Positions 1-9,355 of a stretch of 64,000 nucleotides of DNA are shown here, one piece after another. Origin of the DNA: UBA1351 sp965140555 (GTDB lineage: Bacteria; Bacillota; Clostridia; Lachnospirales; Vallitaleaceae). A program made the translations under genes and the position numbers. The stretch lies in NCBI GenBank assembly GCA_965140555.1, contig OZ223260.1, positions 434,001 to 498,000 on the forward strand, in the 5' to 3' direction. The notes under the pieces were generated by a model. That model made no database searches, was not told where the DNA came from, and saw only the letters and a program-made list of their open reading frames with translations. Each line of letters opens with the position of its first letter. The stretch's first letter is position 1.

Positions 1-2649
1 TGCCGGAGCGTAGCTAGCAAATACGGCGTGACTGGCACGTCGCTTATTCTCTTGCGCTGTCCCTGTCTTCCCTGCTACGGTCACAGGAAAATCCGAATAA
101 TATATACGAGCCGTTCCTCTGGAACCGACGGTTACCTCTTTCATTCCTTGATGCACTAGATCAACATTCTCTTGAGAAAAATTATTCTGCTTCGTCACGA
201 CAGGATCTTCATCCATATAAATGGAACCATCTGAATTATAGACCTTATCGATAAGTGTTAATTCATATAAAGTCCCTCCATTAGCAACGGTCGCTATATA
301 ACGCGCGATCTGTGTCGGTGTATAAGAATTGTATTCTTGACCCATTGCCGCTGTAACCGGATTAATAATACCATCTTGTACACTACCCGGTGTTGAAGGA
401 CGTGATTCAATCAATTCAATCCCTGATGTTGTATCAAGACCGAACATCGTCACATACTTATTCAAACGATCAATTCCCAATTGGGTATTATAGGAACCAT
501 CTTCATCAATGCCTAGCCGATATCCAACCTCATTAAAGAAGGAGTTACAACTAACAGCAATTGCGGTCACAACATTAACGGGGCCGTGAGAACCTCCAGA
601 GGAAGCTATCCAGCAAGCTACTGCCGGAGATACTTTTGTAAAATAACCGGTGCACGTTACATAGTCATTTTTAGAAATAACGCCTTCTTCAAGACCGGCA
701 AATGCACTCATCATCTTAAATGTTGAGCCCGGAGCTGTTTTTCCCTGTGTGGCCGTAGGATATAATGGCTTGGTAGGATCATTAAGAAGATCTTGATAGT
801 ACGCATAATCCGATATGCGATTGTTATCATAACTTGGATAACTTACCAACGACAACACATCCCCGGTATCGACATCCACAACGACGACTGCTCCCGTTGA
901 TGGATCAAGTGCCAATTGTTGTGGTGTCAGTTTAACATCTTCAATAAGTTGCTTCATGAAATTTAGGGGTGATAGCTGTCTTTTTGATAATCGGTTAATC
1001 GTATTATCATCAACATCAACAACATCCTGTTCCACAAGCAGCATACTTAAATCAACATAATTCAACAATTGTTCATCCAACATTTCTAACATAATGTTAG
1101 TTTTAAAATAAAAACGGTTGAAGTAATCGTCACCAATAACATGATCTATAAGAAAATTATATATAGCAGGCTCACTCATTTGACTTGCTGTTAACCCTTC
1201 CTTCTCCATCAAACTATCTAATGTTATATACTGTTCTTTGATATAGTAGTTTAGTAGACCGTTGAAACTGATATTATTGTTCGAATAGTCCAAATAACCG
1301 GAACTGTCTTCGTGATTCGCTAATAGGTAATGATCATCCACAAGCGTGTCCAATATATAGCTATAATACCGTTCTAAACTTTTGTTAAGCTCAGGGCGGC
1401 TTTCTTGGAGTCCTTGCTCAATCGTTGCTGTTTTAGATGAATAAAACGCATTATAATCATCACGAATCGTATCCGAATATGGTCCCTCTGAGGGCTCTTC
1501 TAACAGTCGGTTCAAATCAAGGGTCTTGTTTTCAAATAGACTATAATAAACTTCCTTCAACTCAGGAACTCGATCATCACGTAATCCATGTTTATTCATC
1601 GTAAGCTTTTGAGCAATAATCGAATTCAACTGTTTAATAAGGAGATCTTGACTAGCCATCTGCAAATCTAAATCAATGGTTAAGTATACATCCTTACCGG
1701 CTACCGGATCCTTTTTATCGATGACGTTCATGGTTCGTCCAAGGTTATCTACCTCTACCGTTTCATAACCATCGGTAGCATGAAGATACAGCTCCATAGC
1801 CTCTTCTATACCGATTCGCCCCACAATGTCATTTTGGTCATAGCCATAGGGTTTATATTTTTTTAAAGCTTCTGTACTCATCGTCCCTGTATAACCTAGA
1901 ACATGCGCCATATATTCAGGATGCAGATACTTTCTTATCGGATCTTCCACGATAGATATACCGGGAAGTACATCCTTATTTTCTTTTAGTTCCGCCAAAC
2001 TTTCCCTCGATATATTTTTGGCTATTTCTTGTGGTATATACTTGTAATAGGAATGCGCCCACAATGTGAACCGAATAGTTACCATATCTAATATTTCTTT
2101 ATCCGTTAACGCATAGTTTTCTATATCTTCAGAAGATATATCAAAAAACGACTTACCCATAAGGTAATCCATAATCTCATCCGGTGTTTTTAATTGATAG
2201 GCATCTTCATACTTTTTACCATAAATATCTTTCAAAAATCGTGTCACACGCGTAGGACTATCAATATACTGATAATGATTATCTTCACTCATGACAATAG
2301 GAAATTCTATACTTAGGCTGTCACCGTTACTTTCCAATATACGTAACATCTTTAGAATTAGCTCTGTTTTATTCGGGGTATAAACACTATTATCGTACTT
2401 AAGTGTATACGCAATCTCATTAATAGCAAGGGGATACCCATTTCGGTCATAAATTAATCCTCGTTGGCCTTCAATGTCAATATCACGTAATACGCTAAGG
2501 TCAAATTCATCTTCTAAACGTTGACCATTTATAATCTGAAGTTCAAAAAGCCTTGCAAAAAGGATTGCAAATAATAAACAAATAAATACCGTCACAAGGA
2601 ATAAGCGATGGGTTACAAATGAATAGATAAGTTTAAAGAGTTCCTTCAT
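1..2649 (-). CDS. mrdA: Penicillin-binding protein 2 (elongasome transpeptidase), partial at left edge
   Basis: Class B penicillin-binding protein that cross-links lateral-wall peptidoglycan in the rod-shape complex. Codons run in one frame from an ATG preceded by AGGAGATAACC; the C-terminus lies outside the window. An N-terminal membrane anchor (about residues 10-30) is followed by a dimerisation domain with the GQRGLIYDRNG motif near residue 55. Active-site motifs are in register: STFK with the nucleophile at Ser642, SCN at Ser700 and KTGT at Lys861. Between the LTIDLDLQ strand (near residue 320) and the STGAVVVVDV strand (near residue 582) sit about 250 extra residues, so the protein is far longer than a usual 600-700-residue PBP2. 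It overlaps the end of mreD by 17 bases, which suggests translational coupling. Family and active site are certain; the insertion has no function I can name. Confidence 0.95.
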   Translation of the reverse strand, partial: MKELFKLIYSFVTHRLFLVTVFICLLFAILFARLFELQIINGQRLEDEFDLSVLRDIDIEGQRGLIYDRNGYPLAINEIAYTLKYDNSVYTPNKTELILKMLRILESNGDSLSIEFPIVMSEDNHYQYIDSPTRVTRFLKDIYGKKYEDAYQLKTPDEIMDYLMGKSFFDISSEDIENYALTDKEILDMVTIRFTLWAHSYYKYIPQEIAKNISRESLAELKENKDVLPGISIVEDPIRKYLHPEYMAHVLGYTGTMSTEALKKYKPYGYDQNDIVGRIGIEEAMELYLHATDGYETVEVDNLGRTMNVIDKKDPVAGKDVYLTIDLDLQMASQDLLIKQLNSIIAQKLTMNKHGLRDDRVPELKEVYYSLFENKTLDLNRLLEEPSEGPYSDTIRDDYNAFYSSKTATIEQGLQESRPELNKSLERYYSYILDTLVDDHYLLANHEDSSGYLDYSNNNISFNGLLNYYIKEQYITLDSLMEKEGLTASQMSEPAIYNFLIDHVIGDDYFNRFYFKTNIMLEMLDEQLLNYVDLSMLLVEQDVVDVDDNTINRLSKRQLSPLNFMKQLIEDVKLTPQQLALDPSTGAVVVVDVDTGDVLSLVSYPSYDNNRISDYAYYQDLLNDPTKPLYPTATQGKTAPGSTFKMMSAFAGLEEGVISKNDYVTCTGYFTKVSPAVACWIASSGGSHGPVNVVTAIAVSCNSFFNEVGYRLGIDEDGSYNTQLGIDRLNKYVTMFGLDTTSGIELIESRPSTPGSVQDGIINPVTAAMGQEYNSYTPTQIARYIATVANGGTLYELTLIDKVYNSDGSIYMDEDPVVTKQNNFSQENVDLVHQGMKEVTVGSRGTARIYYSDFPVTVAGKTGTAQENKRRASHAVFASYAPA

Positions 2650-3190
2650 GGTTATCTCCTTCCTGGCTATATACTGATTCACGTCTATACATCCATGCAG
2701 CATAAACAATATATAGTCTATATAGCAAAATACCGATGACAACTGTATAGGTCACTTCCGGTACGATAATTCGTGTCAAATAATAATCTATATCTAATCG
2801 GCCTCGAAACATAAAGGTGAAAACATAGATATAAAGGTTATACAAAAAGTCAGCAAGTGCAATAAAAGAAAGTGGCAAAACAACGCTTTCTGAATAATAA
2901 TTTTCATAAAGATAGCTTCCCATTATTGCCAGCAACGCATAGATAAGCACATAAAAACCTACCACTTCACCATAGAGTATATCCTGATAAAGTCCAAATA
3001 ATATTCCAAACACCAATCCCTCATTACGTCCTCGAAGGGCACTTATGGATATTAGCGTTATAATAAACAAATTCGGACTTACATGGTTAATAGCAAGCAC
3101 TTGAAACAGTGTTGTCTGTAGTAATACCGTTATAATAACTATAATAAATGCAATTATATACTTTGTGTACTTATACATAGAACCACCCAC
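2633..3190 (-). CDS. mreD: Rod shape-determining protein MreD
   Basis: Small polytopic membrane protein of the MreBCD elongation complex. The 185-residue product has about five hydrophobic segments and the family's usual length (160-190). It sits between mreC and mrdA, the standard order. The start is uncertain: a GTG overlapping the mreC stop by one base (with GGAAG nine bases upstream), or an ATG four codons later at 3178 preceded by GTGGGTGG. Either gives the same mature membrane protein. Confidence 0.93.
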   Translation of the reverse strand: MGGSMYKYTKYIIAFIIVIITVLLQTTLFQVLAINHVSPNLFIITLISISALRGRNEGLVFGILFGLYQDILYGEVVGFYVLIYALLAIMGSYLYENYYSESVVLPLSFIALADFLYNLYIYVFTFMFRGRLDIDYYLTRIIVPEVTYTVVIGILLYRLYIVYAAWMYRRESVYSQEGDNHEGTL

Positions 3191-4056
3191 TATTCATTAC
3201 TTCCGATTTGGGCATTCTCTTGAACATCTTCAGCCAATTGAATTACCAAAACTTCGTCCATGTGTTTGAAATCTACGACAGGTTTCAAAACTGCCGTCTT
3301 CGTTAACTTATTAGGGTCTGCTTCAATACTGGTAACGGTACCGATGAGAATTCCCGGCGGGTAGTAAACACCTAGATGGGATGTTACAATTTCATCCCCC
3401 TCTTTAACATTAACACTTTCATCGATGTCTTCCACCAGTGCATTGCCCGTATCACCTAATATTTTATCACCGCTAACCGTACAAATATCCGATGTTCTCA
3501 AAATCTTAGCACTGACACTGGAGGTATCATCAATGATGGATCGTACTTTTGCATAATTCGGACCTACTTCTATGATACGACCTACAAGGCCACTCCCTGC
3601 CATAACAACCATGTTCACTTCTATACCATCATCCATACCTTTGTCAATAATAAAGACCTCATACCAGTTTCCGGGGTCTTTCCCAATAACTCGAGCACCT
3701 GTTTTAGGATAATCAGCATATTGTTGATCAAGATCATATAGCTTACGTAAACGTTCTAACTCAAGCTTATCCAATTCCAACAAACGATTTTCATATCGCA
3801 ACTGATCAACTTCTTCTGTCAGGTCACTATTAATAGTTTCTAGTTCATTGACGTTGCGAACAAATTCGACCTTATCCTTTACCCAATCCCCAAAGTATGT
3901 GACGCCTTTTTGGAAGGGTATGATTACATATGTCATGCTTTGTTCGATAGGGGACGTTGTCTGACGCACCTCCCATGTCATGACAATTGTAATACTGCAT
4001 ATAACAATAATAATAAGTAATAGATTTTTTATTGTAAATCGACTTTGCCGCTTCAT
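3190..4056 (-). CDS. mreC: Rod shape-determining protein MreC
   Basis: Bitopic protein linking cytoplasmic MreB to extracytoplasmic PBP2. The 288 residues show a short cytoplasmic N-terminus, one membrane segment (about 10-28), a coiled coil (about 65-112, rich in Leu/Glu) and the beta-rich MreC core with the conserved GLVGRI motif and the terminal VVDFKHMDEVLV stretch. Length is normal. It lies 9 bases downstream of radC and overlaps mreD by one base, so the shape genes are one transcript with radC and maf. MreB itself is not in the window. Confidence 0.95.
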   Translation of the reverse strand: MKRQSRFTIKNLLLIIIVICSITIVMTWEVRQTTSPIEQSMTYVIIPFQKGVTYFGDWVKDKVEFVRNVNELETINSDLTEEVDQLRYENRLLELDKLELERLRKLYDLDQQYADYPKTGARVIGKDPGNWYEVFIIDKGMDDGIEVNMVVMAGSGLVGRIIEVGPNYAKVRSIIDDTSSVSAKILRTSDICTVSGDKILGDTGNALVEDIDESVNVKEGDEIVTSHLGVYYPPGILIGTVTSIEADPNKLTKTAVLKPVVDFKHMDEVLVIQLAEDVQENAQIGSNE

Positions 4057-4065
4057 GTGTTCCTC

Positions 4066-4773
4066 CTAGTTGAGTAGACCGAGTCCACGTTCTTTCATAC
4101 TTAAATATGTACCGTCACCAATTATCAGATGATCAATCACTTTTATTCCTATAACTTCTCCTGCTTTAACCAGTCGCTTCGTCACATCAATATCATCACT
4201 ACTTGGGCTTGGATCACCACTAGGATGGTTATGGAGTAAAATGATATTAACGGCACCTCTGGTCAATGCTTCTTTGAATACCTCTCGAGGATCGACCAAG
4301 GATGCATTGACTGTGCCGATGGATATGTATATATCGGACAAAATACCGTTCTTTGTATCCAAAAACACAACCTTTATATGCTCTTTATCCAAGTAACGCA
4401 TTTCTTCCATATAAATTTTGGCAATAGATTTAGGCGAGTTTATCCGATAGCGATAAAGCGCATCCGCTTTTGCCATTCGTATGGAAAGTTCTGCTAATGC
4501 TTTTAGCTGGATGGCTTTTACACGCCCTATTCCTCGAATTTGCTGTAAATCCTCTATACGGTACTGATGCAATCCACATAGCTTCTTATCACTTAAAGAT
4601 AAGACTTGCCTGGCCAAATCGACACTCGTGTGATCGCGACCACCCGTTCTTAGTATAATCGATAATAATTCTGCATCACTAAGTGCTTTAGCCCCTAATG
4701 CTTCTAGTCGTTCATAGGGTCTTTCCTCTTCCGGTAATTCCTTCATTGTCCATTTGTTCATCATTGGTTGCAT
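4066..4773 (-). CDS. radC: RadC family (JAB/MPN-domain) protein
   Basis: RadC-type protein with an N-terminal helix-hairpin-helix region (IRGIGRVKAIQLKAL) and a C-terminal MPN/JAMM domain. The metal-binding signature HNHPSGDPSPSSDD is intact, with an upstream Glu. The physiological role of the family is unresolved despite the historical DNA-repair name. I place the start at the second ATG (235 residues) because AGGAG lies 8 bases upstream of it but only 2 bases from the ATG at 4779. It is embedded between maf and mreC, a common Firmicutes arrangement. Confidence 0.93.
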   Translation of the reverse strand: MQPMMNKWTMKELPEEERPYERLEALGAKALSDAELLSIILRTGGRDHTSVDLARQVLSLSDKKLCGLHQYRIEDLQQIRGIGRVKAIQLKALAELSIRMAKADALYRYRINSPKSIAKIYMEEMRYLDKEHIKVVFLDTKNGILSDIYISIGTVNASLVDPREVFKEALTRGAVNIILLHNHPSGDPSPSSDDIDVTKRLVKAGEVIGIKVIDHLIIGDGTYLSMKERGLGLLN

Positions 4774-4789
4774 ATACATGGCTCCTTTA

Positions 4790-5374
4790 TTAGATATGCA
4801 TATAACCGTTCTCCTTCAATAGTTGAAGTGTCATATGCACAGGTAGCCCAACAACATTATAGAAATCCCCTTGTATGGACTCAATGTAGCGAGCTCCTAT
4901 TCCTTGTATAGCATAACTGCCTGCCTTACCAAAAGGCTCCTTTGTACCTATATAAAACTCAATATCGTCGGTATCAAGGACTGACATGGTAACACGGGTT
5001 TCACATACACGTGTATCAAAAAGGCCCATTTCAGGATTGTATAGACAAATGCCTGTATAGACATAGTGCTTCTTACCGGATAAAGCCGTTAAATGTTCTC
5101 TTACCATTGTTGCGTCTGTAGGTTTACCCATAATATGTCCATCTAAAACAACAACCGTATCTGCTGCCAATATATAACGATGATGAAGCTCTTCACATAA
5201 AATAGACTCTGCCTTCTTAAAAGCCAGAGTTTTAACATAGTCTGTAGGAGAACAGTCACGACTTACTGTGGATTCATCAAATGGACTTGGTTTAATTTCG
5301 TGGGGAATCCGAATTGTCTTTAATATCTCTGTGCGCCTTGGCGAAGCCGAGGCTAATAGTATTGGCTCCATCAT
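4790..5374 (-). CDS. maf: Maf family nucleoside triphosphate pyrophosphatase
   Basis: House-cleaning pyrophosphatase that hydrolyses dTTP/UTP or modified nucleotides; linked to septum formation in Bacillus. The 194 residues begin with the signature LLASASPRR and contain the family motifs AADTVV near residue 70, KPTDATMVREHL, and GKAGSYAIQG followed by FYNVVGLP. Length is typical. The start codon overlaps the stop of the upstream DUF4321 gene (ATGA), indicating translational coupling in the shape operon. Confidence 0.95.
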   Translation of the reverse strand: MMEPILLASASPRRTEILKTIRIPHEIKPSPFDESTVSRDCSPTDYVKTLAFKKAESILCEELHHRYILAADTVVVLDGHIMGKPTDATMVREHLTALSGKKHYVYTGICLYNPEMGLFDTRVCETRVTMSVLDTDDIEFYIGTKEPFGKAGSYAIQGIGARYIESIQGDFYNVVGLPVHMTLQLLKENGYMHI

Positions 5375-5637
5375 ATCTTCTTATACGTAAAAATAGCTAG
5401 AGCAATACCTATAACACTCGATACTGATACAACTAAGTTTATCTTAAACATGAAGCTAATTACTTTTAAATCAATACTTAAAGGATTCTCCATACCATAG
5501 GCATAGGCTAAATTCAGCCAACTAAAATACTTTGATCCGGCTGTTAATTCACCTAACAGACCACCCAAAACAATGCCTGCAAGTATTAGTAAAAATAGGG
5601 TCCAACCATTTTTGCCCCCTCGATTTAAATTTGCCAC
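5371..5637 (-). CDS. DUF4321 small membrane protein
   Basis: An 88-residue protein with two hydrophobic segments (about 12-32 and 63-84) joined by a short loop. The layout and the motif GIVLGGLLGELTAG match DUF4321, found next to maf/mre genes in Clostridia. Function is unknown. It is the first gene of the operon, about 40 bases downstream of a good promoter, and overlaps maf by four bases. The context suggests a role near the elongation machinery, but nothing in the sequence proves this. Confidence 0.85.
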   Translation of the reverse strand: MANLNRGGKNGWTLFLLILAGIVLGGLLGELTAGSKYFSWLNLAYAYGMENPLSIDLKVISFMFKINLVVSVSSVIGIALAIFTYKKI

Positions 5638-5676
5638 GCTTTTCAGTCCCTTCTCATTGTTCTTATTCTTCGCTTT

Positions 5677-5705
5677 ATTCTATCATATGTTTATACCTAT
5701 ATCAA
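5677..5705 (-). promoter_or_regulatory. SigA-type promoter of the DUF4321-maf-radC-mreCD-mrdA operon
   Basis: On the minus strand TTGATA and TAGAAT are separated by exactly 17 bases, leaving a leader of about 35 bases before the DUF4321 start. It lies downstream of the rnf terminator hairpin, so it would drive the shape operon independently. Confidence 0.7.
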
Positions 5706-5723
5706 CAAACGTCATAAAACTTT

Positions 5724-5749
5724 AAGGGATAGTCAATCGACTATCCCTT
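5724..5749 (-). terminator. Terminator hairpin downstream of rnfB
   Basis: A perfect 11-bp inverted repeat (AAGGGATAGTC / GACTATCCCTT) with a 4-base loop, followed on the minus strand by a modest U-rich tail (AAAGTTTT). It separates the rnf operon from the promoter of the shape operon. The short U-run makes termination efficiency uncertain. Confidence 0.7.
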
Positions 5750-5784
5750 ATCTATCAAATCAGCACTCTGCCAATAAATCTATT

Positions 5785-6579
5785 TTATCCTTGAATGATA
5801 GCATTGGTAGGACATTTTTCAACACATGCACCACATTGCGTACATTTATCATAATCAATCGATGCCAAGTTATTCTCTACATGAATCGCATCGAATTCAC
5901 AGACTTTTACACACATACGACATGCAATACATCCAACTTCACAGTTTACTTTGACAGGTTTACCTTTATCGTTGGAATTACAGGATACACGCACTTTACT
6001 TGCATCCGGAACCATTTCTATCAAACCTTTGGGACAGCTTACCACACATTGCTCACAGGCAACACAGTTATCATTAATAACAGCCACACCGTCCACAATA
6101 TCGATAGCATCAAAGGCACATGCCTTCACACAACTACCTAAGCCAAGACATCCATACTCACAACCTTTGGAGCCTTTACCTTGCAAGAAAGCAGCATTTT
6201 GACAATCTGTAACACCTTCATATATATATTTTTCACGAGCAACCCTACATGTCCCTTGACATTTAACATAAGCAACTTGTCGTGCTGTTTCTGTGGCTTC
6301 AATACCCATAATTTTACTCAGTTCTTCAGCTGTCGAAGCCCCACCAACAGGACAACCGTTAATCGGTGCTTCGCCTTCTACAATCGCTTTTGCAAAAGCA
6401 TCACAGCCGGCATACCCACAGGCACCACAGTTTGCTCCGGGAAGAGCATCCCTTACAATCGGTACAAGGGGATCTGTTTTTACTTCAAATTTTTTCGCAG
6501 CATATCCCAGTCCAAGGCCAAAAACCAGACCAAGACCACCAATACTTGCTGCAGAAAAGATTATACTTGATACATCCAT
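5785..6579 (-). CDS. rnfB: Rnf complex subunit RnfB (multi-cluster iron-sulfur protein)
   Basis: Electron-entry subunit of the Rnf complex, thought to take electrons from ferredoxin on the cytoplasmic side. An N-terminal membrane helix is followed by the Fe-S motif CGACGYAGC...CP near residues 50-77 and several ferredoxin repeats in the C-terminal half, including CVACEQCVVSCP, CIACRMCVKVC and CTQCGACVEKCP. The 264 residues fit clostridial RnfB. It is the last gene of the C-D-G-E-A-B operon and is followed by a terminator hairpin. Confidence 0.96.
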   Translation of the reverse strand: MDVSSIIFSAASIGGLGLVFGLGLGYAAKKFEVKTDPLVPIVRDALPGANCGACGYAGCDAFAKAIVEGEAPINGCPVGGASTAEELSKIMGIEATETARQVAYVKCQGTCRVAREKYIYEGVTDCQNAAFLQGKGSKGCEYGCLGLGSCVKACAFDAIDIVDGVAVINDNCVACEQCVVSCPKGLIEMVPDASKVRVSCNSNDKGKPVKVNCEVGCIACRMCVKVCEFDAIHVENNLASIDYDKCTQCGACVEKCPTNAIIQG

Positions 6580-6595
6580 GTTCTTTCCTCCCTTA

Positions 6596-7186
6596 TTAAA
6601 TCAATCCTGCAAAGCCCATAAAAGCAATTGCCATAAGGCCGGCAGTAATGAGTACGATCGGGTAACCTTTGAAATACTTCGGAATGGGTGCAAACTCCAT
6701 TTTTTCACGAATACCGGCAAGAAGAACGATTGCTACTGTAAAACCAATAGCTGTACCAAAGCCGTTAACAACGGAATGGATTAAGCCGAATTCTGAACCT
6801 AATTGAACATTTTTTTGCATATTAATGATAACAATACCAAGTACAGCACAGTTTGTTGTAATCAATGGTAAATAAACACCCAATGCTTGATATAAGGATG
6901 GGCTTGTCTTTTGAATAACCATCTCAACCAATTGAACCAATGACGCGATAACCAAGATAAAGGCAATCGTATAAAGGTATTCAATCTCTAAAGGTTTCAA
7001 AATCAAATTATATACAATATATGACATAAGAGATGCTAATGTCATAACAAAAGTAACTGCCATACCCATACCAAGCGATGTTTCTACTTTTTTAGAGACA
7101 CCAAGGAAAGGACAAATTCCCAAGAATTGTGTTAAAACGACATTGTTAACAAGTACTGCACTAAAAAACAATAATACAAATTCCAT
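6596..7186 (-). CDS. rnfA: Rnf complex membrane subunit RnfA
   Basis: Integral membrane subunit of the ion-translocating ferredoxin:NAD+ oxidoreductase. The 196 residues form six hydrophobic segments with the conserved half-site FLGICPFLGVSKK and the second cysteine region TTNCAVLG. These cysteines are known in the family to hold an intramembrane Fe-S cluster with RnfE. It lies ten bases downstream of rnfE. Confidence 0.96.
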   Translation of the reverse strand: MEFVLLFFSAVLVNNVVLTQFLGICPFLGVSKKVETSLGMGMAVTFVMTLASLMSYIVYNLILKPLEIEYLYTIAFILVIASLVQLVEMVIQKTSPSLYQALGVYLPLITTNCAVLGIVIINMQKNVQLGSEFGLIHSVVNGFGTAIGFTVAIVLLAGIREKMEFAPIPKYFKGYPIVLITAGLMAIAFMGFAGLI

Positions 7187-7195
7187 AATATCCTC

Positions 7196-7801
7196 CTATT
7201 CTTTTGATGTCTTATCTTTGATTGCATTATAAACAGCAAACATAAATCCTAGCATCAAGAATGCACCAGGTGCAAGGATAAACATGTTAATTGGTGTATA
7301 CCATTTTAACGATAAAATTTGCAATCCAAAGATGCTGCCTGCTCCTAAAATTTCTCTTAATGCGCCAAGAACGGTTAATGCTAATGTAAAACCAAGTCCC
7401 ATTGCTAAACCATCAATAACAGAATAGAAAGGTGAGTTTTTGGATGCAAAGGCTTCTGCACGACCTAATACGATACAGTTAACAACAATCAATGGAATAA
7501 ATAACCCCAATGAGTCATATAAGCTTCGTACATATCCTTGCAATACTAAGTCAACAACTGTTACAAAACCGGCTATAATAACGATATAAGCAGGTATACG
7601 TACTTTAGAAGGAATAATATTACGAAGAATAGATATAACTAAATTGGCGAATATTAAAACCACTAAAGTAGCAAGCCCCATACCCATACCATTAACAGCA
7701 CTTGATGTAACCGCCAATGTCGGACACATACCAAGGACTTGTACAAGAACCGGGTTATCATCAATAACACCTGACTTTAACTGCTTCATTACACGATTCA
7801 T
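7196..7801 (-). CDS. rnfE: Rnf complex membrane subunit RnfE
   Basis: Paralogue and inverted-topology partner of RnfA in the membrane part of Rnf. The 201 residues contain about six membrane segments and the matching half-sites VLGMCPTLAVTS and VVNCIVLGRAEAFA. Its start overlaps the rnfG stop by one base. Length and position within C-D-G-E-A-B are standard. Confidence 0.96.
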   Translation of the reverse strand: MNRVMKQLKSGVIDDNPVLVQVLGMCPTLAVTSSAVNGMGMGLATLVVLIFANLVISILRNIIPSKVRIPAYIVIIAGFVTVVDLVLQGYVRSLYDSLGLFIPLIVVNCIVLGRAEAFASKNSPFYSVIDGLAMGLGFTLALTVLGALREILGAGSIFGLQILSLKWYTPINMFILAPGAFLMLGFMFAVYNAIKDKTSKE

Positions 7802-8379
7802 TAGTTAGCCTCCTTCATATATGTCATATAGTAATTAATAGCGTCATTTACAGCACCGGTTACAGCTCGAGAAGTGATAGTCGCACCACCGATGGCATCA
7901 ATATTTTGCCCCTCTGTATTTCCGGATTTAACTAAATTCAAAGGCTCTGCTAATTTACCGATAAATTGCGATTTAAAAGGTTCTTTGTCCGCTTTTTCAC
8001 CGAGTCCCGGTGTTTCCGAGTGGGTTACAATATCTATTCCGGATAGCGTCCCATCATTCAGAATACCGACCATCAATTTAATGGAATCACCATAGCCTTC
8101 CGTTGTCTCCAATTGGAAAACATACCCCATAGTGTCCCCACCATTTTCTTCTGTGGTTCCTTGATAGACAGCCGTTACAAATGCAGGATCTCCTTCGACA
8201 TCTAATTCGTTATAATGAGCATCCGGCAAAACATTCTGTAGGGCTGCTTCTGTCATAAGACGTTCTTGTTCTGCAATCGGCTCCTTTGTAAGATTATAAG
8301 TAAGTCCAAGTAATAGACCGGTAATCAATGTAATGGTACAAAGGATTAGAGCATTTTTTATAATAGAATCTTGTTTCAT
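7801..8379 (-). CDS. rnfG: Rnf complex FMN-binding subunit RnfG
   Basis: Periplasm-facing subunit carrying covalent FMN. One N-terminal membrane helix is followed by an FMN-binding domain with SETPGLGEK and the flavinylation motif GGATITS; the second Thr of that motif is the family's FMN attachment residue (Thr169 in this numbering). The chosen ATG gives 192 residues and has GGAGG nine bases upstream. A longer form starting at 8403 would overlap rnfD and has no good ribosome site. A flavin transferase (ApbE) is needed for this modification and is not in the window. Confidence 0.95.
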   Translation of the reverse strand: MKQDSIIKNALILCTITLITGLLLGLTYNLTKEPIAEQERLMTEAALQNVLPDAHYNELDVEGDPAFVTAVYQGTTEENGGDTMGYVFQLETTEGYGDSIKLMVGILNDGTLSGIDIVTHSETPGLGEKADKEPFKSQFIGKLAEPLNLVKSGNTEGQNIDAIGGATITSRAVTGAVNDAINYYMTYMKEAN

Positions 8380-8380
8380 A

Positions 8381-9343
8381 TTATCTCTCCTCCCCAAAAG
8401 CACGTGGTATTGTATAACGTTCTATAAGTGGCACGGTCATATTCATGATAATTATTGCTAAAGACACCCCTTCAGGATAAGCCCCAAATAGACGAATTAA
8501 AGCCGTTAATATACCGCAACCAATGGCGAAGATGATTTGTCCCTTCGCTGTCATTGGAGATGTCACATAATCGGTTGCCATAAAGAAGGCACCTAACATC
8601 AAACCACCACCAAAGACTTGATAACCTATAAATGTTAAATCAAGTCCTTGTCCGTTAGCAAGGGCATAAATCAACATAAACACTGCAACAGTTCCGATAT
8701 AGAACGTCGGTACACGATAGCTAATGACACGTCTGGCAATGAGATATATACCACCTATAAGGATCGCAAGGGCTGATACTTCACCGATACTACCACTTAC
8801 CGTACCCAAAAATGTATCAAGTACTGTTTGAGTAACCTCGCCACCTTCTTTTAAGGCACCTAAAACTGTAGCCGATGAAACAGCGTCAACTTGTGGCCAA
8901 GTTGTCATATGTTGTGCAAAAGATACTAATAAGAATACACGAGCACCTAATGCAGGGTTCATAAAGTTATAACCTAAACCGCCAAATAATTGTTTAATAA
9001 CAATAATGGCAAAGAAGCTTCCGATAACAGGAACTGCGATTCCCATAAGATAGGGAAGTTTCGGTAAAAACGCGGGTAAATTTAATCCCAAGAGTAATCC
9101 TGTAACAGCTGCTGAATAATCATTAATGGTCGCTTTTCCTGTCGTAATCTTTTGGTACAGGAATTCAAAACCTACAGCGGATGCTGTCGTTAGTAATACT
9201 GTAAAAATAGCGGCAACTCCAAACACATAAAAACCAACAAGTGTTGCAGGAATTAACGCAATAATCACATCACGCATCAAGTGGGCCGATGTCTCATTGG
9301 ACCGCACGTGAGGTGATGATGATACGATGTTTAAGTCTGACAT
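8381..9343 (-). CDS. rnfD: Rnf complex membrane subunit RnfD
   Basis: Polytopic NqrB/RnfD-family subunit (320 residues, roughly nine to ten hydrophobic segments). The flavinylation motif SSATVLGALK is present, with Thr159 at the position where the family carries covalent FMN. A second family landmark, ATDYVTSPMTAKG, lies near the C-terminus. It is spaced 12 bases after rnfC and abuts rnfG. Confidence 0.96.
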   Translation of the reverse strand: MSDLNIVSSSPHVRSNETSAHLMRDVIIALIPATLVGFYVFGVAAIFTVLLTTASAVGFEFLYQKITTGKATINDYSAAVTGLLLGLNLPAFLPKLPYLMGIAVPVIGSFFAIIVIKQLFGGLGYNFMNPALGARVFLLVSFAQHMTTWPQVDAVSSATVLGALKEGGEVTQTVLDTFLGTVSGSIGEVSALAILIGGIYLIARRVISYRVPTFYIGTVAVFMLIYALANGQGLDLTFIGYQVFGGGLMLGAFFMATDYVTSPMTAKGQIIFAIGCGILTALIRLFGAYPEGVSLAIIIMNMTVPLIERYTIPRAFGEER

Positions 9344-9355
9344 GATGTACCTCCT

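Noticed and set aside
4470..4658. Plus-strand open frame within radC
   Set aside because: Antisense to conserved radC coding; no ribosome site and no recognisable protein.
5791..6784. Several overlapping plus-strand open frames opposite rnfB/rnfA
   Set aside because: Antisense to strongly conserved Fe-S coding; the Cys/Thr-rich translations reflect reverse complement of ferredoxin codons.
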